Below, piece after piece: positions 43,833 through 52,048 of a stretch of 64,000 nt of DNA. Position numbers and translations under genes: made by a program. Origin of the DNA: Nocardioides glacieisoli (GTDB taxonomy: Bacteria > Actinomycetota > Actinomycetes > Propionibacteriales > Nocardioidaceae). Where the stretch lies: NCBI RefSeq assembly GCF_004137245.1, contig NZ_SDWS01000015.1, forward strand, positions 1-64,000, given 5' to 3'. The number at the start of each line of letters is the position of its first letter. Position 1 is the stretch's first letter. The notes under the pieces are model-generated. The model ran no database searches. It was not told the DNA's origin and was given only the letters and a program-made list of their open reading frames with translations.

Positions 43833-45286
43833 GTGCGGGGTCCTTCGGGGTGGGTGCGGGCAGCGAGTCGGAGGGGTACGGCGACGAGGACGGCGCCGAG
43901 GAGGAGGAGGAGCGCCGCCGCGGCGAGCAGGACGCCGACGAGCGTCTGGAGGGCGGGGACCTCGGCGCCGACGCGGAGGTCCGCCGCGACCCGGGCCGAC
44001 CCGTCGGGGTTCATCAGCACCACGGTCCAGCTGCCGTCCTCGACCGCCCACGTGACCTCGGGCTCGGCAGCGACGTCGGACACGACCCAGATCGACTCGT
44101 CGATCGGCGCCGAGCCGGGCGCGCGGCCGGCGACCGCCTCGTACACGGGTCCGCTGTCCTCGACCCCGCTCACGACGTCGTGCCGTACGTCCGCCAGGTA
44201 GGCAGCGGCGTCCTCGGACCGGGCGATCCCCAGGAACAGCTCGCCGCCGTCCGCCGAGCCGGCCGCGAGCCGTACGTCGTCCAGCACGTGGTCGGGCAGC
44301 CAGTCGGACACGTCGTCGGTCTGCACGCGGGCGTCCTCGGAGACGATGGCGAAGCCTTCGGTGTCGAGCCGTTCGGTGGGACTCATCAGGAAGCCGTCGG
44401 AGCTGCGGCGGTCACTGTCGATGACGGCGAGCGTGCCGCCGGTCCCGGCCACCATGAGGCTGGCGAGGACGACCAGCGAGCCCACCACGAGGGTCACGAC
44501 CCGGCCGGCCGTCCACCCGTCCGGTCCGGGACGCACGGGTTCGACGGGCGGTGTGGTCCGGGGCTGCAGGTCGTCCGGTGCGGCCCCGGTTGCGGCGGGT
44601 TCGTGCCCGCCCTGGTCCAGCCGGAACGGCGGGTAGCGGTCGGTCATCAGGCTCACGTAACCCGCGACGCGCAGCACCCAGCGGTTCAGGCCGAGCACCA
44701 GGTCGAAGACCGACCGGGGATAGCGGCCGGTGACGAGCAGCGCGACGGCGGCCACGAGCACGAGGACCCCGATGAGGCTGATGCTGAGCAGCGGCGAGTC
44801 GTCGGCACCACGTACGCCGTAGCCGACGCCGCCGGCGAAAAGCGCGATGACCAGGTAGTGGGGGATCGCCAGCAGCCACCACTTCACGAGCGCGAGTCCG
44901 CGCGAGAGGTGCTCGGGGTAGTCCACCTCGAGATGGGCCGGGTAGTCCGGGACGTCCGCCAACGTGAACGGCGGATAGCGGTCGGTGCCCAGCGCGCTGT
45001 AGGAGTAGAAGCTGACCCGCCAGCTCCACCGCATGACTCCGACGTTGAAGTCGAACAGGCTGCGGGGATACCTGCCCGTGACCACGATGCTGACGAACGC
45101 CAGCGCGGTCATCAGGGCGAACGCGATCCACAGTGCGACCAGGATGAGGTAGTGCGGGATCGCGAGCAGCCACTTCACCAGCCAGAGGCCGCGGCTCAGC
45201 TGCGGATCCAGCTCGGCGTCGACGTGCACGGGGTAGGGGACCTGCTCCGCGGGACGCGGCGTGCTCGGCACGGTGGTGGTGGTCAT
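43829..45286 (-). CDS. DUF4389 double-domain membrane protein
   Basis: A 485-residue membrane protein with two DUF4389-like modules. Both share LVKWLLAIPHYLI-type and TGRYPRSLFDF/TGRYPRSVFDL segments with YPPF after each, then a fifth helix (around 295-315), an extracytoplasmic domain of about 150 residues and a last C-terminal helix. Function is unknown. It is locked into an operon: its ATG overlaps the GNAT stop and its stop overlaps the phosphoketolase start. A link between membrane state and acetyl-phosphate metabolism is only suggested by this context. Confidence 0.75.
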   Translation of the reverse strand: MTTTTVPSTPRPAEQVPYPVHVDAELDPQLSRGLWLVKWLLAIPHYLILVALWIAFALMTALAFVSIVVTGRYPRSLFDFNVGVMRWSWRVSFYSYSALGTDRYPPFTLADVPDYPAHLEVDYPEHLSRGLALVKWWLLAIPHYLVIALFAGGVGYGVRGADDSPLLSISLIGVLVLVAAVALLVTGRYPRSVFDLVLGLNRWVLRVAGYVSLMTDRYPPFRLDQGGHEPAATGAAPDDLQPRTTPPVEPVRPGPDGWTAGRVVTLVVGSLVVLASLMVAGTGGTLAVIDSDRRSSDGFLMSPTERLDTEGFAIVSEDARVQTDDVSDWLPDHVLDDVRLAAGSADGGELFLGIARSEDAAAYLADVRHDVVSGVEDSGPVYEAVAGRAPGSAPIDESIWVVSDVAAEPEVTWAVEDGSWTVVLMNPDGSARVAADLRVGAEVPALQTLVGVLLAAAALLLLLGAVLVAVPLRLAARTHPEGPRT

Positions 45287-45822
45287 GGTTGGTCGCTCTC
45301 CCTGGATGGTGGATCGGTGTCGAGCTCGTAGCGCATGACGCCGTGCTCCAGGTGGTGCTCGGCGGTGGGACTCGCGTCGCGGAAGACCTGGGCCATCCGG
45401 GTGTTCTCCGGGAGCACGTCGGCGACCAGCCGCCTGATGCCGAGCGCACGGCACTGCGCGGTGAGGTGCTCCAGCAGCAGCGTGCAGAGGCCGTGACCGC
45501 GCTCCGCGGCGCAGACGACGAACGCCAGCTCGGCGGCGTCCGGTGTGATCAGCTCGGCCGTGCCGAGCCCCACGACAGCGCCGTCCACGACCGCCACCAG
45601 GCTGATCACGGCTCCGGGACGCGCCGCCAGCACGTGGTCGACGTAGTGGCGCCCGGCGGCGTGGCTCACGTTGAAGAAGCGGAGCCGCAGGGCGGCGTCG
45701 TCGAGCCCGTCGTGCAGGTCCAGCAGCCCGGCCCGGTCGCCCTGGTCCGGGGGCCGGATGGTCGCGTGGCGACCGTCGGAGGTGAGGACCGCCGCGGGCA
45801 TGGGTGACGTGCAGACCGGCAT
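45283..45822 (-). CDS. GNAT-family N-acetyltransferase
   Basis: A 179-residue acetyltransferase. The acetyl-CoA region is LAFVVCAAERGHGLCTLLLEHL, where the pyrophosphate loop R-G-x-G-x reads RGHGLC, and the late strand is VMRYELD. The start at 45822 (MPVCTSPMP) is supported by CACGCT ending 6 nt upstream and a DosR-like box 22 bp beyond; ATG at 45801 is an alternative. Heads the operon GNAT, DUF4389, xfp, ackA. Relatives acetylate protein lysines in actinobacteria, but the substrate here is unknown. Confidence 0.75.
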   Translation of the reverse strand: MPVCTSPMPAAVLTSDGRHATIRPPDQGDRAGLLDLHDGLDDAALRLRFFNVSHAAGRHYVDHVLAARPGAVISLVAVVDGAVVGLGTAELITPDAAELAFVVCAAERGHGLCTLLLEHLTAQCRALGIRRLVADVLPENTRMAQVFRDASPTAEHHLEHGVMRYELDTDPPSRESDQP

Positions 45823-45856
45823 GTGGCCAGCGTGCGCCGGTCGCTCCGGCGCGGAC

Positions 45857-45870
45857 AGGGACCTACGACC
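45857..45870 (-). promoter_or_regulatory. DosR/DevR-like box for the GNAT-DUF4389-xfp-ackA operon
   Basis: Minus strand reads GGTCGTAGGTCCCT, 9 of 14 identical to the ppk2 box. A 22-bp gap leads to CACGCT (45834-45829), then 6 nt to the ATG at 45822. Confidence 0.6.
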
Positions 45871-45880
45871 TGTACCGGAC

Positions 45881-45894
45881 GGCACGAAGGCCCT
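45881..45894 (+). promoter_or_regulatory. DosR/DevR-like box, candidate for the MBL gene
   Basis: GGCACGAAGGCCCT, 9 of 14 identical to the ppk2 box, on the side of the divergent region facing the metallo-hydrolase gene. I see no clear -10 at the usual spacing, so this one is uncertain. Confidence 0.4.
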
Positions 45895-45953
45895 GTCCGG
45901 CGTGGGATGGCTCGACCGAAGGTGGGGTGCCGGACCAGGAGACGGAGGCGCAC

Positions 45954-47351
45954 ATGACCCGCAGCGCGGCACCCACCGCAGCGATGACGTTCCTCGGCGG
46001 CGTCGGGACCGTGACCGGCAGCAAGTTCCTCCTCGACGTGCCGACGGGCCGGGTGCTGGTCGACGCCGGCCTCTACCAGGGCCTCGCGGTGCACCGGCGA
46101 CGCAACTGGGACACGTTCCCGGTCGACCCGGCCACGATCGGCCACGTGCTCCTCACGCACGCACACCTGGACCACACCGGCTACCTGCCCCGTCTCGTCC
46201 GGGACGGGTTCGCCGGACCGGTGCGGTGCACCCGGGAGACCGCCGACCTGGCGGCCATCGTGCTCCGGGACAGCGCGCACCTGCAGGAGGAGGACGCGGC
46301 GCACGCCGACGCCTCCCGGTTCTCCAAGCACTCGCCGGCGCTCCCGCTCTACGACCACCAGGACGTCGAGCGGGCGCTCCGTCTGTTCTCCCCGGTGAGG
46401 ACGGGTGCACACGTCGAGCTGGCGCCGCACGTCGGCGCGACCTGGCGTCCGGCGGGGCACATCCTCGGCTCGGCGACGATCGAGGTCCGCATCGGCGCGA
46501 GCCGGGTGCTGTTCAGCGGAGACCTCGGCCGCGCCCACCACCCGCTGCTGGCCCCGCCCGAGGACCCGCCCGAGGTCGACACGGTGGTCGTCGAGTCGAC
46601 GTACGGTGACCGGCGGCACCCGCTGCCCGACCCGCACGTCCTCGCGGACGCGGTGTGCCGCACGATCGAGCGGGGTGGCAGCGTCCTCGTCCCGGCGTTC
46701 GCGGTCGACCGCACCGAGCTGGTCCTCCTCGAGCTGCAACGGCTGGTCCGCGAGAAGCTGGTCCCCGACGTCCCGATCCACGTCGACAGCCCGATGGCGC
46801 TGGCGGCACTCGAGGTGTACCGGCGCGCTGCTGCGCGGGGAGGTTCGCAGTTCCGGGCCGAGGCCCGCGAGCTCGTCGCCGGGTTCGACGACCGGTCGGT
46901 GCACGCAGTCCATGACGTCGCCGGCTCCCAGCTCCTCAACCGACCCAGCCAGCCCTGCATCGTCATCTCGGCGTCGGGCATGGCCACCGGTGGTCGTGTG
47001 CTGCACCACCTGGCCCACCAGCTGCCGGACCGCCGCAACACCGTCGTGCTGACCGGCTACCAGGCGGAGGGGACGCGCGGCCGGCAGCTGGCCGAGGGAG
47101 ACAGGCAGGTGAAGATCCACGGCCGCTACGTGCCGGTGCGTGCCGAGGTCGTGTCCGTCCCCGACTTCTCCGTGCACTCCGACGGCACCGAGACCATCGA
47201 GTGGCTCAGTCGCGCTCCCCGCGCCCCGCGGACCGTCTACGTCGTCCACGGCGAGCCGGCATCGGCCCACGCCCTCGTCACCCGCATCGCCTCGGAGCTC
47301 GGCTGGACGGCCGTCGTTCCCTCGCCCGGCGAACGGGTCCTGCTCGACTGA
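45954..47351 (+). CDS. Metallo-beta-lactamase/beta-CASP nuclease-like protein
   Basis: A 465-residue MBL-fold protein. It has the metal motif LTHAHLDHTGYLPRL, further ligands in RPAGHILGSA and LFSGDLGRAHH, then a beta-CASP domain with motif A VVVESTYGDRRH, motif B ASGMATGGRVLHHLA and motif C in VVHGE. This is the CPSF73/YSH1-like group, which cuts RNA. It could remodel mRNA during dormancy, which is inference. The ATG at 45954 is preceded by GGAG; the frame is open upstream to 45804, but the product there overlaps the GNAT promoter. Confidence 0.85.
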   Translation: MTRSAAPTAAMTFLGGVGTVTGSKFLLDVPTGRVLVDAGLYQGLAVHRRRNWDTFPVDPATIGHVLLTHAHLDHTGYLPRLVRDGFAGPVRCTRETADLAAIVLRDSAHLQEEDAAHADASRFSKHSPALPLYDHQDVERALRLFSPVRTGAHVELAPHVGATWRPAGHILGSATIEVRIGASRVLFSGDLGRAHHPLLAPPEDPPEVDTVVVESTYGDRRHPLPDPHVLADAVCRTIERGGSVLVPAFAVDRTELVLLELQRLVREKLVPDVPIHVDSPMALAALEVYRRAAARGGSQFRAEARELVAGFDDRSVHAVHDVAGSQLLNRPSQPCIVISASGMATGGRVLHHLAHQLPDRRNTVVLTGYQAEGTRGRQLAEGDRQVKIHGRYVPVRAEVVSVPDFSVHSDGTETIEWLSRAPRAPRTVYVVHGEPASAHALVTRIASELGWTAVVPSPGERVLLD

Positions 47352-47353
47352 GC

Positions 47354-47367
47354 GGGCCGTTCGTCCC
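47354..47367 (+). promoter_or_regulatory. DosR/DevR-like box, distal, for the 47455 usp operon
   Basis: GGGCCGTTCGTCCC, whose complement is GGGACGAACGGCCC. It lies 9 bp upstream of the proximal box, immediately after the MBL stop codon. Confidence 0.5.
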
Positions 47368-47376
47368 GGCGCGCAC

Positions 47377-47390
47377 GTCCGTCCGGCCCT
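47377..47390 (+). promoter_or_regulatory. DosR/DevR-like box, proximal, for the 47455 usp operon
   Basis: GTCCGTCCGGCCCT, 10 of 14 identical to the ppk2 box. A 22-bp gap leads to CAGGCT (47413-47418), the same hexamer as at acg, then a leader of about 30 nt with AGGAGG. Confidence 0.6.
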
Positions 47391-47454
47391 GCCGCGCGGC
47401 CCACTAGAGCCGCAGGCTGGTGGTGCCGGAAAGACACCCCAGGAGGTCCCGACC

Positions 47455-48393
47455 ATGTCGCACACGAATCGCCCCACCCGCCGTACGCGCGACCTGGTGG
47501 TCGGCGTCGACGGCACGCCGGCCAGCGCCAACGCGCTCCGGTACGCGGTCAAGGAAGCGGCGCTCAGTGGAGGCAACGTGGAGGTCGTCCACGTCATCCC
47601 CGACTACGCCCCCATCGCGGGCATGTACCCCATTGCCCCGGCCGAGCTCGTGGAGGCCGGCCGCGCGGCCCTCGAGACGACGCTCCGCGAGGTCGGCTCG
47701 ACCTCCGGTGCGACGCTGGCGACGAAGCTCGAGCGCGGGGCGGTGGTGAAGACGCTCGTGACCGCCGGCGAGCACGCCCTCGAGATCGTCGTCGGGAGCG
47801 ACCGGCGCCCAGTGACGAGCCGGCTGCTCACCGGCAACGTGTCCACCGGTGTCGCCGCCAGCGCTGCGGTTCCGGTCGTGTCCGTCCCGGAGACCTGGTC
47901 GGCCGATCGCGAGACCGGCACCGTGCTGGTGGGGGTCAAGCGACCCGACCAGTCCGAGGCCCTCCTGGCCGAGGGGTTCGAGGTCGCTCGTCGGCGTGGC
48001 AGCCGGCTCGTCGTCCTGCGCGCGTGGCGGTTCCCCTCGGCGTACGACGACATCATCGTCTCCGACCCCGCCACGCTTGCCGAGTGGGGCGACCGCGCGC
48101 GGTCGGAGCTCGAGGACCTGGTCGCGCCCTGGCGGCACAGCTACCCCGACGTCGAGGTCGAGCTCAGGTGCGTGCACGACCACCCGGCGCAGGCACTCGT
48201 GCACGCGTCCGTCGATGCCGACGAGCTGGTCATCGCGCGGAAGGCACACGGATTCCCCGCGGCCGCGCACCTCGGATCCACCGCTCGCACCACGCTGCTC
48301 TACGCACACTGCCCGGTCCGGGTCGTCCCGGCCGTCCACGTGCCCGTGCTCCCCGACCTCGATCTCGAGGCGGCCGGTAGCGCGCTGAAGTGA
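47455..48393 (+). CDS. Tandem universal stress protein
   Basis: A 312-residue protein with two USP domains (about 14-145 and 155-295). In the first the nucleotide loop is altered (VVGSDRRPVTSRLLTGN), so ATP binding there is doubtful; the second reads IARKAHGFPAAAHLGS. The ATG at 47455 follows AGGAGG at 7 nt. The next usp gene starts 24 bp beyond, so both belong to one unit under the DosR-like boxes upstream. Confidence 0.83.
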   Translation: MSHTNRPTRRTRDLVVGVDGTPASANALRYAVKEAALSGGNVEVVHVIPDYAPIAGMYPIAPAELVEAGRAALETTLREVGSTSGATLATKLERGAVVKTLVTAGEHALEIVVGSDRRPVTSRLLTGNVSTGVAASAAVPVVSVPETWSADRETGTVLVGVKRPDQSEALLAEGFEVARRRGSRLVVLRAWRFPSAYDDIIVSDPATLAEWGDRARSELEDLVAPWRHSYPDVEVELRCVHDHPAQALVHASVDADELVIARKAHGFPAAAHLGSTARTTLLYAHCPVRVVPAVHVPVLPDLDLEAAGSALK

Positions 48394-48416
48394 CCACCCC
48401 GCGAAGGAGGACGATG

Positions 48417-49367
48417 ATGAGCACCGAGGACAACGCACCCGCCCACCCCAGGCCTGGCTCGGTCGTGGTGGGGGTCACCGGCCCCGGCCGGGAGCGGGCC
48501 GCCCTGCGGTTCGCGGCCGACTGCGCCCGGCGTGAGGGACGTGACGTCGTGCTCGTGCACGCCTTCCACCCTGGGCACCCCGCCCCTCCTCCAGGCATCC
48601 TCCTCAGCTATGCCGATGCCTCCGAGGCGGGTGACTGGGTGGTCAAGGAGGTCGGCGACGAGTTCCGGGAGCTGAGCGACGGCTCGATCCAGTTCACCTC
48701 GCTGGCCGTCGCCGGCGCCCCCTGGCGCGTGCTCGGGGACCTCGCCGTCGACGCCCGCATGCTGGTCGTCCAGCACCGGCACGCGCACGGTCTCGCCCGG
48801 CTCGTCACCGGCCACACCGTGACCGGAGTCGCCTCCCGGGCCGGCTGCCCGGTGGTGTCGGTCAACGAGGACTGGGAACCGCCGGACGCGGGTGGTGAGG
48901 TCGTCGTCGGCGTCCACGAGGACGGTGGACCGTCCGAGGCCCTGGCCGAGGCCTTCGTCTGGGCCGAGGCGACCGGCGCACCCGTGCGCGTCGTCCACGG
49001 GTGGCGGCTGGACGCGGTCTACGACGACATCATCACCTCGCGCATCGCCGCCGAGTGGCGGGCCGAGCAACGGACCGTCCTCACGGAGGCGGTCAGCACG
49101 CTGCGCTCCCGCCACCCCGGCGTGAGCGTCGAGGTCGAGGTGCGCCACCAGTGGCCCGCCGACGTGCTCGTCGACGACTCCCGGGTCGCCCGGCTCGTCG
49201 TCATGGGACGACACGGCCGGGCCCCGTGGGGCCCGCACCACCTGGGTTCGATCGCGCGAACGGTCCTCCGCGAGTCCCGGTGTCCTGTCATGGTCGTCCC
49301 GGTGCACGTCGCACGGGCCGAGCTGGAGTGGGACCTCACCGCTGACGAGGTCTCACCGCAGACCTGA
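48417..49367 (+). CDS. Tandem universal stress protein
   Basis: A 316-residue two-domain USP. The first loop is poor (VQHRHAHGLARLVTGH) and the second is standard (VMGRHGRAPWGPHHLGS), so ATP binding is likely in the second half only. I use the ATG at 48417, 6 nt after GGAGG; the ATG at 48414 and a GTG at 48390 that overlaps the upstream stop are alternatives. Second gene of the usp pair. The hairpin after its stop probably ends the unit. Confidence 0.82.
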   Translation: MSTEDNAPAHPRPGSVVVGVTGPGRERAALRFAADCARREGRDVVLVHAFHPGHPAPPPGILLSYADASEAGDWVVKEVGDEFRELSDGSIQFTSLAVAGAPWRVLGDLAVDARMLVVQHRHAHGLARLVTGHTVTGVASRAGCPVVSVNEDWEPPDAGGEVVVGVHEDGGPSEALAEAFVWAEATGAPVRVVHGWRLDAVYDDIITSRIAAEWRAEQRTVLTEAVSTLRSRHPGVSVEVEVRHQWPADVLVDDSRVARLVVMGRHGRAPWGPHHLGSIARTVLRESRCPVMVVPVHVARAELEWDLTADEVSPQT

Positions 49368-49388
49368 CCCGTCCCCGGTCACGACGGG
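49368..49388. terminator. Small hairpin between convergent genes
   Basis: Arms CCCGTC and GACGGG around a 9-nt loop start right after the usp stop and overlap the end of the convergent small gene. Weak, no U-tract. Confidence 0.4.
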
Positions 49389-49723
49389 GTGTAGTGCAAC
49401 GACCACCAGTGCGGGCCGGTCTCGGCCGACCGCTGCCAACCGTGCGCGGCGAGGTCGGCGTCGAGCTCGCGCAGCTGCTCCTGCGCGAGCGGGAGCCAGG
49501 CGTGCGGCTCGGTGGTGTCGTCCATGTCCTGGAGGCGGAGCACCGGGAACGTCGAGCTGACGAGCGCGTGCGAGGCGGCGCGGTGCTCGGCCGGTTCACC
49601 CACCGGAACCGCGACGAAGCGGTAGAGAGCACTCCCGTAGCTCCCGGAGATCGTGGTCAGCAGGGCCCTCCACCACGAGTGCTCACCGAGCTCCTCCAGG
49701 TGGACCTCGAGGCCTCGCGTCAC
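49379..49723 (-). CDS. Hypothetical protein (114 aa)
   Basis: A 114-residue soluble protein rich in Trp, His and Leu, beginning TRGLEVHLEELGEHSWW after the initiator and ending with GPHWWSLHYTPS. No family is recognised. The GTG overlaps the alcohol dehydrogenase stop (GTGA), so it is probably a real, coupled gene. It may have a role tied to that enzyme, which is inference from position only. Confidence 0.6.
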   Translation of the reverse strand: MTRGLEVHLEELGEHSWWRALLTTISGSYGSALYRFVAVPVGEPAEHRAASHALVSSTFPVLRLQDMDDTTEPHAWLPLAQEQLRELDADLAAHGWQRSAETGPHWWSLHYTPS

Positions 49724-50733
49724 AGCGCGAGGTCGAAGACGAGACGCGCCGGCACGCGGCCGGCGAGGACCTCGTCGAAGCAGGCGTTGACGTCCTCGAG
49801 ACGCCGCGTCTCGGTGACGACCCGCGTGTGGCCCTGCTCGTGCAGGGCGAAGCAGTCGGCGAGGTCGTTGCGGGTGCCGACCAGCGAACCGATGACGGAG
49901 ATGCCCTTGAGCACCGTCTCGAACACCGGGAGCTCGAGCCGGTTGTCCGCCGGCAGCCCGACCAGCACGAGCCGGCCGTTCGGGTTCAGTGCGGCGTGTG
50001 CGGCGCGCATCGACGAGGGCGACGGGACGGTCACGACAGCGACGTCGACCCCGCCGAGCGCCGCGAGCTCCGCCGCCTGGTCGCCCCGGGCGTCGACGAC
50101 GTGGTCGGCGCCCAGCTCCTTGGCGAGCGCGAGCTTGTCGTCCTCGACATCGACGGCGACGGTCCGCGTGCCGAAGATGCGGGCGTACTGCAGGGCCATG
50201 TGCCCCAGTCCGCCGACACCCACGATCATGGCGGTCTCATTGGGCTGGGGCCGAGCGACCTTCAGGGCCTTGTACGTCGTCACGCCGGCGCACGTGATCG
50301 GCGCCGCGTCGAGCGACGACACGCCATCGGGGACCCGGACGACGTGGCTGGCGTACCCGAGCGCGTACTCGGCGTAGGAGCCGTCCATCGTGTAGCCCAT
50401 GTAGGCAGGCGTGGTGCAGTAGGTCTCCCACCCCGACACGCAGTAGCGGCAGCTGCCGCACGCATGACCGAGCCAGGGGAGTGCGACACGTGTCCCGGTC
50501 AGCGAGGGGTCGACCTCCTCGCCGACACCGACGACGTGACCCACGCCCTCGTGTCCCGGGATGAGCGGGATCTTCGGCTTCACCGGCCAGTCACCTCGGG
50601 CGGCGTGGATGTCTGTGTGGCACAGGCCGCTCGCCTCGATCCTGACCAGGACCTGGCCGCGACCCGGTGTCGGGACGGGGACGTCCCGGATCTCCAGCGG
50701 GGCGCCGAGGGCTGGTACGACTGCTGCACGCAT
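49720..50733 (-). CDS. Zn-dependent alcohol dehydrogenase (AdhP-like)
   Basis: A 337-residue MDR alcohol dehydrogenase. The catalytic zinc motifs are ASGLCHTDIHAARGDWP and PGHEGVGHVVGVG, structural cysteines are in HACGSCRYCVSGWETYC, and the NAD motif is MIVGVGGLGHMALQYA. It is like AdhP/propanol-preferring enzymes that interconvert ethanol and acetaldehyde. The ATG at 50733 lies 8 nt after AGGAG and is preferred over the GTG at 50742, which sits in that ribosome site. It shares a divergent intergenic region with gap; I could not find a well-placed box for this direction. Confidence 0.87.
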   Translation of the reverse strand: MRAAVVPALGAPLEIRDVPVPTPGRGQVLVRIEASGLCHTDIHAARGDWPVKPKIPLIPGHEGVGHVVGVGEEVDPSLTGTRVALPWLGHACGSCRYCVSGWETYCTTPAYMGYTMDGSYAEYALGYASHVVRVPDGVSSLDAAPITCAGVTTYKALKVARPQPNETAMIVGVGGLGHMALQYARIFGTRTVAVDVEDDKLALAKELGADHVVDARGDQAAELAALGGVDVAVVTVPSPSSMRAAHAALNPNGRLVLVGLPADNRLELPVFETVLKGISVIGSLVGTRNDLADCFALHEQGHTRVVTETRRLEDVNACFDEVLAGRVPARLVFDLAL

Positions 50734-50931
50734 GATGCTCACTCCTGTGGGGTTGGCGACAAGTCCGTCGCATGCGAGTCAACGCGTGTGGGGACGCCGC
50801 CGGCAGGGGAGAACGGCCTGTCCGGCCCGGGACCACGAGGTCGTGAGATGTCGAGGCACGGCGCAGCGGCACCGTCATCACGCGCGTCCTCGCCGGCGGA
50901 GCCTCGCGAGTCCGAATGCCCGTCCGGCGGA

Positions 50932-50945
50932 TGACCTTCGGCCCT
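50932..50945 (+). promoter_or_regulatory. DosR/DevR-like box for the gap-por operon
   Basis: TGACCTTCGGCCCT, identical to the ppk2 box at 13 of 14 bases. A 22-bp gap leads to GAGCGT (50968-50973), then a leader of about 38 nt to the gap ATG. Confidence 0.8.
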
Positions 50946-51018
50946 GTGGCGCCCGGTCCTCGAGGGCGAGCGTGGGTGGAGAGGCCCCGCGACCGCGGCG
51001 GCGAAGGAAGGCACCACG

Positions 51019-52044
51019 ATGAGCATCCGCGTCGGGATCAACGGCATGGGCAGGGTCGGACGGGCGCTCCTGCGCCGCGCAGCACAGACGGACGACCTCG
51101 AGGTCGTCGCGGTGAACGACCTCATGGGCATCTCGATGCTGGCGACGCTCCTGCGCCGCGACAGCACCTTCGGACGGTTCCCGGGGGAGATCGAGGTGGA
51201 CGGGGACGTGCTCGTCGTCGACGGGCGCAAGATCGCCGTCTCGTCCTGCCGCGATCCCGAGGAGCTGCCCTGGGCCAGCGAGAACGTCGAGGTGGCCGTC
51301 GAGTGCACCGGCAAGTTCCGCACGCGCGACCAGGCCGCCGGCCACCTGCACGCCGGAGCCCAGCGGGTCGTCATCTCCGCACCGGGCACGTCCGTGGACG
51401 CCACCATCGTGATGGGCGTCAACGACACGACGTACGACGCCGCCGCGCACGTCGTCGTGTCCAACGCCTCGTGCACCACCAACTGCGTGGCGCCGATGGT
51501 CAAGGTCCTGCAGGACGCCTTCGGCATCCAGACGGGGTTCATGACCACGGTGCACGCCTACACCGGCGACCAGAACCTCCTCGACGGCCCCCACAAGGAC
51601 GCCCGCCGGGCGCGCTCGGCCGCGGTCAACATCGTTCCGACCACCACCGGCGCGGCTAAGGCCGTGGGGGAGGTCCTCCCGGAGATCGCCGGACGCCTCG
51701 ACGGTGTGGCGCTGCGCGTGCCCGTGGTCGACGGGTCGCTGGTCGACCTCGGCGTCCTGCTCGATCGCGACGTCACCGCGGACGAGGTCAACGCCGCCTT
51801 CGCCGCCGCGGCCGCGTCCGGGCCCCTGGCCGGCCTGCTGCGCTACGAGGACGGCCCGTTCGTCTCCGCAGACGTGATCGGGGACGGGGCGTCGTGCGTC
51901 TTCGACTCCGGCCTCACGCAGGCCTCGGGCCGGTTCGCCAAGGTCTTCGGCTGGTACGACAACGAGTGGGGCTACACCTGCCGCCTCGCCGACCTCACCC
52001 GACTCGTCGGGAGCTCGCTCACCCCGTCCTCCGTCACGAGCTGA
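51019..52044 (+). CDS. gap: Glyceraldehyde-3-phosphate dehydrogenase
   Basis: A 341-residue GAPDH. NAD-binding starts at RVGINGMGRVGRALLR, the catalytic Cys is in SNASCTTNCVAP, substrate-binding follows in HAYTGDQNLLDG, and WYDNEWGY closes the protein. It oxidises glyceraldehyde-3-P, including that made by the phosphoketolase. As it sits in the dormancy island with its own DosR-like box, it is probably a second, condition-specific GAPDH. The ATG follows GGAAGG at 7 nt. It is 4 bp from the porG start, so it leads the por operon. Confidence 0.93.
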   Translation: MSIRVGINGMGRVGRALLRRAAQTDDLEVVAVNDLMGISMLATLLRRDSTFGRFPGEIEVDGDVLVVDGRKIAVSSCRDPEELPWASENVEVAVECTGKFRTRDQAAGHLHAGAQRVVISAPGTSVDATIVMGVNDTTYDAAAHVVVSNASCTTNCVAPMVKVLQDAFGIQTGFMTTVHAYTGDQNLLDGPHKDARRARSAAVNIVPTTTGAAKAVGEVLPEIAGRLDGVALRVPVVDGSLVDLGVLLDRDVTADEVNAAFAAAAASGPLAGLLRYEDGPFVSADVIGDGASCVFDSGLTQASGRFAKVFGWYDNEWGYTCRLADLTRLVGSSLTPSSVTS

Positions 52045-52048
52045 CCCC

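Noticed and set aside
50734..50931. DosR-like box for the 49720-50733 alcohol dehydrogenase
   Set aside because: Several GGCC-rich stretches occur, but none combines a decent match with proper spacing to a -10-like hexamer in that direction.
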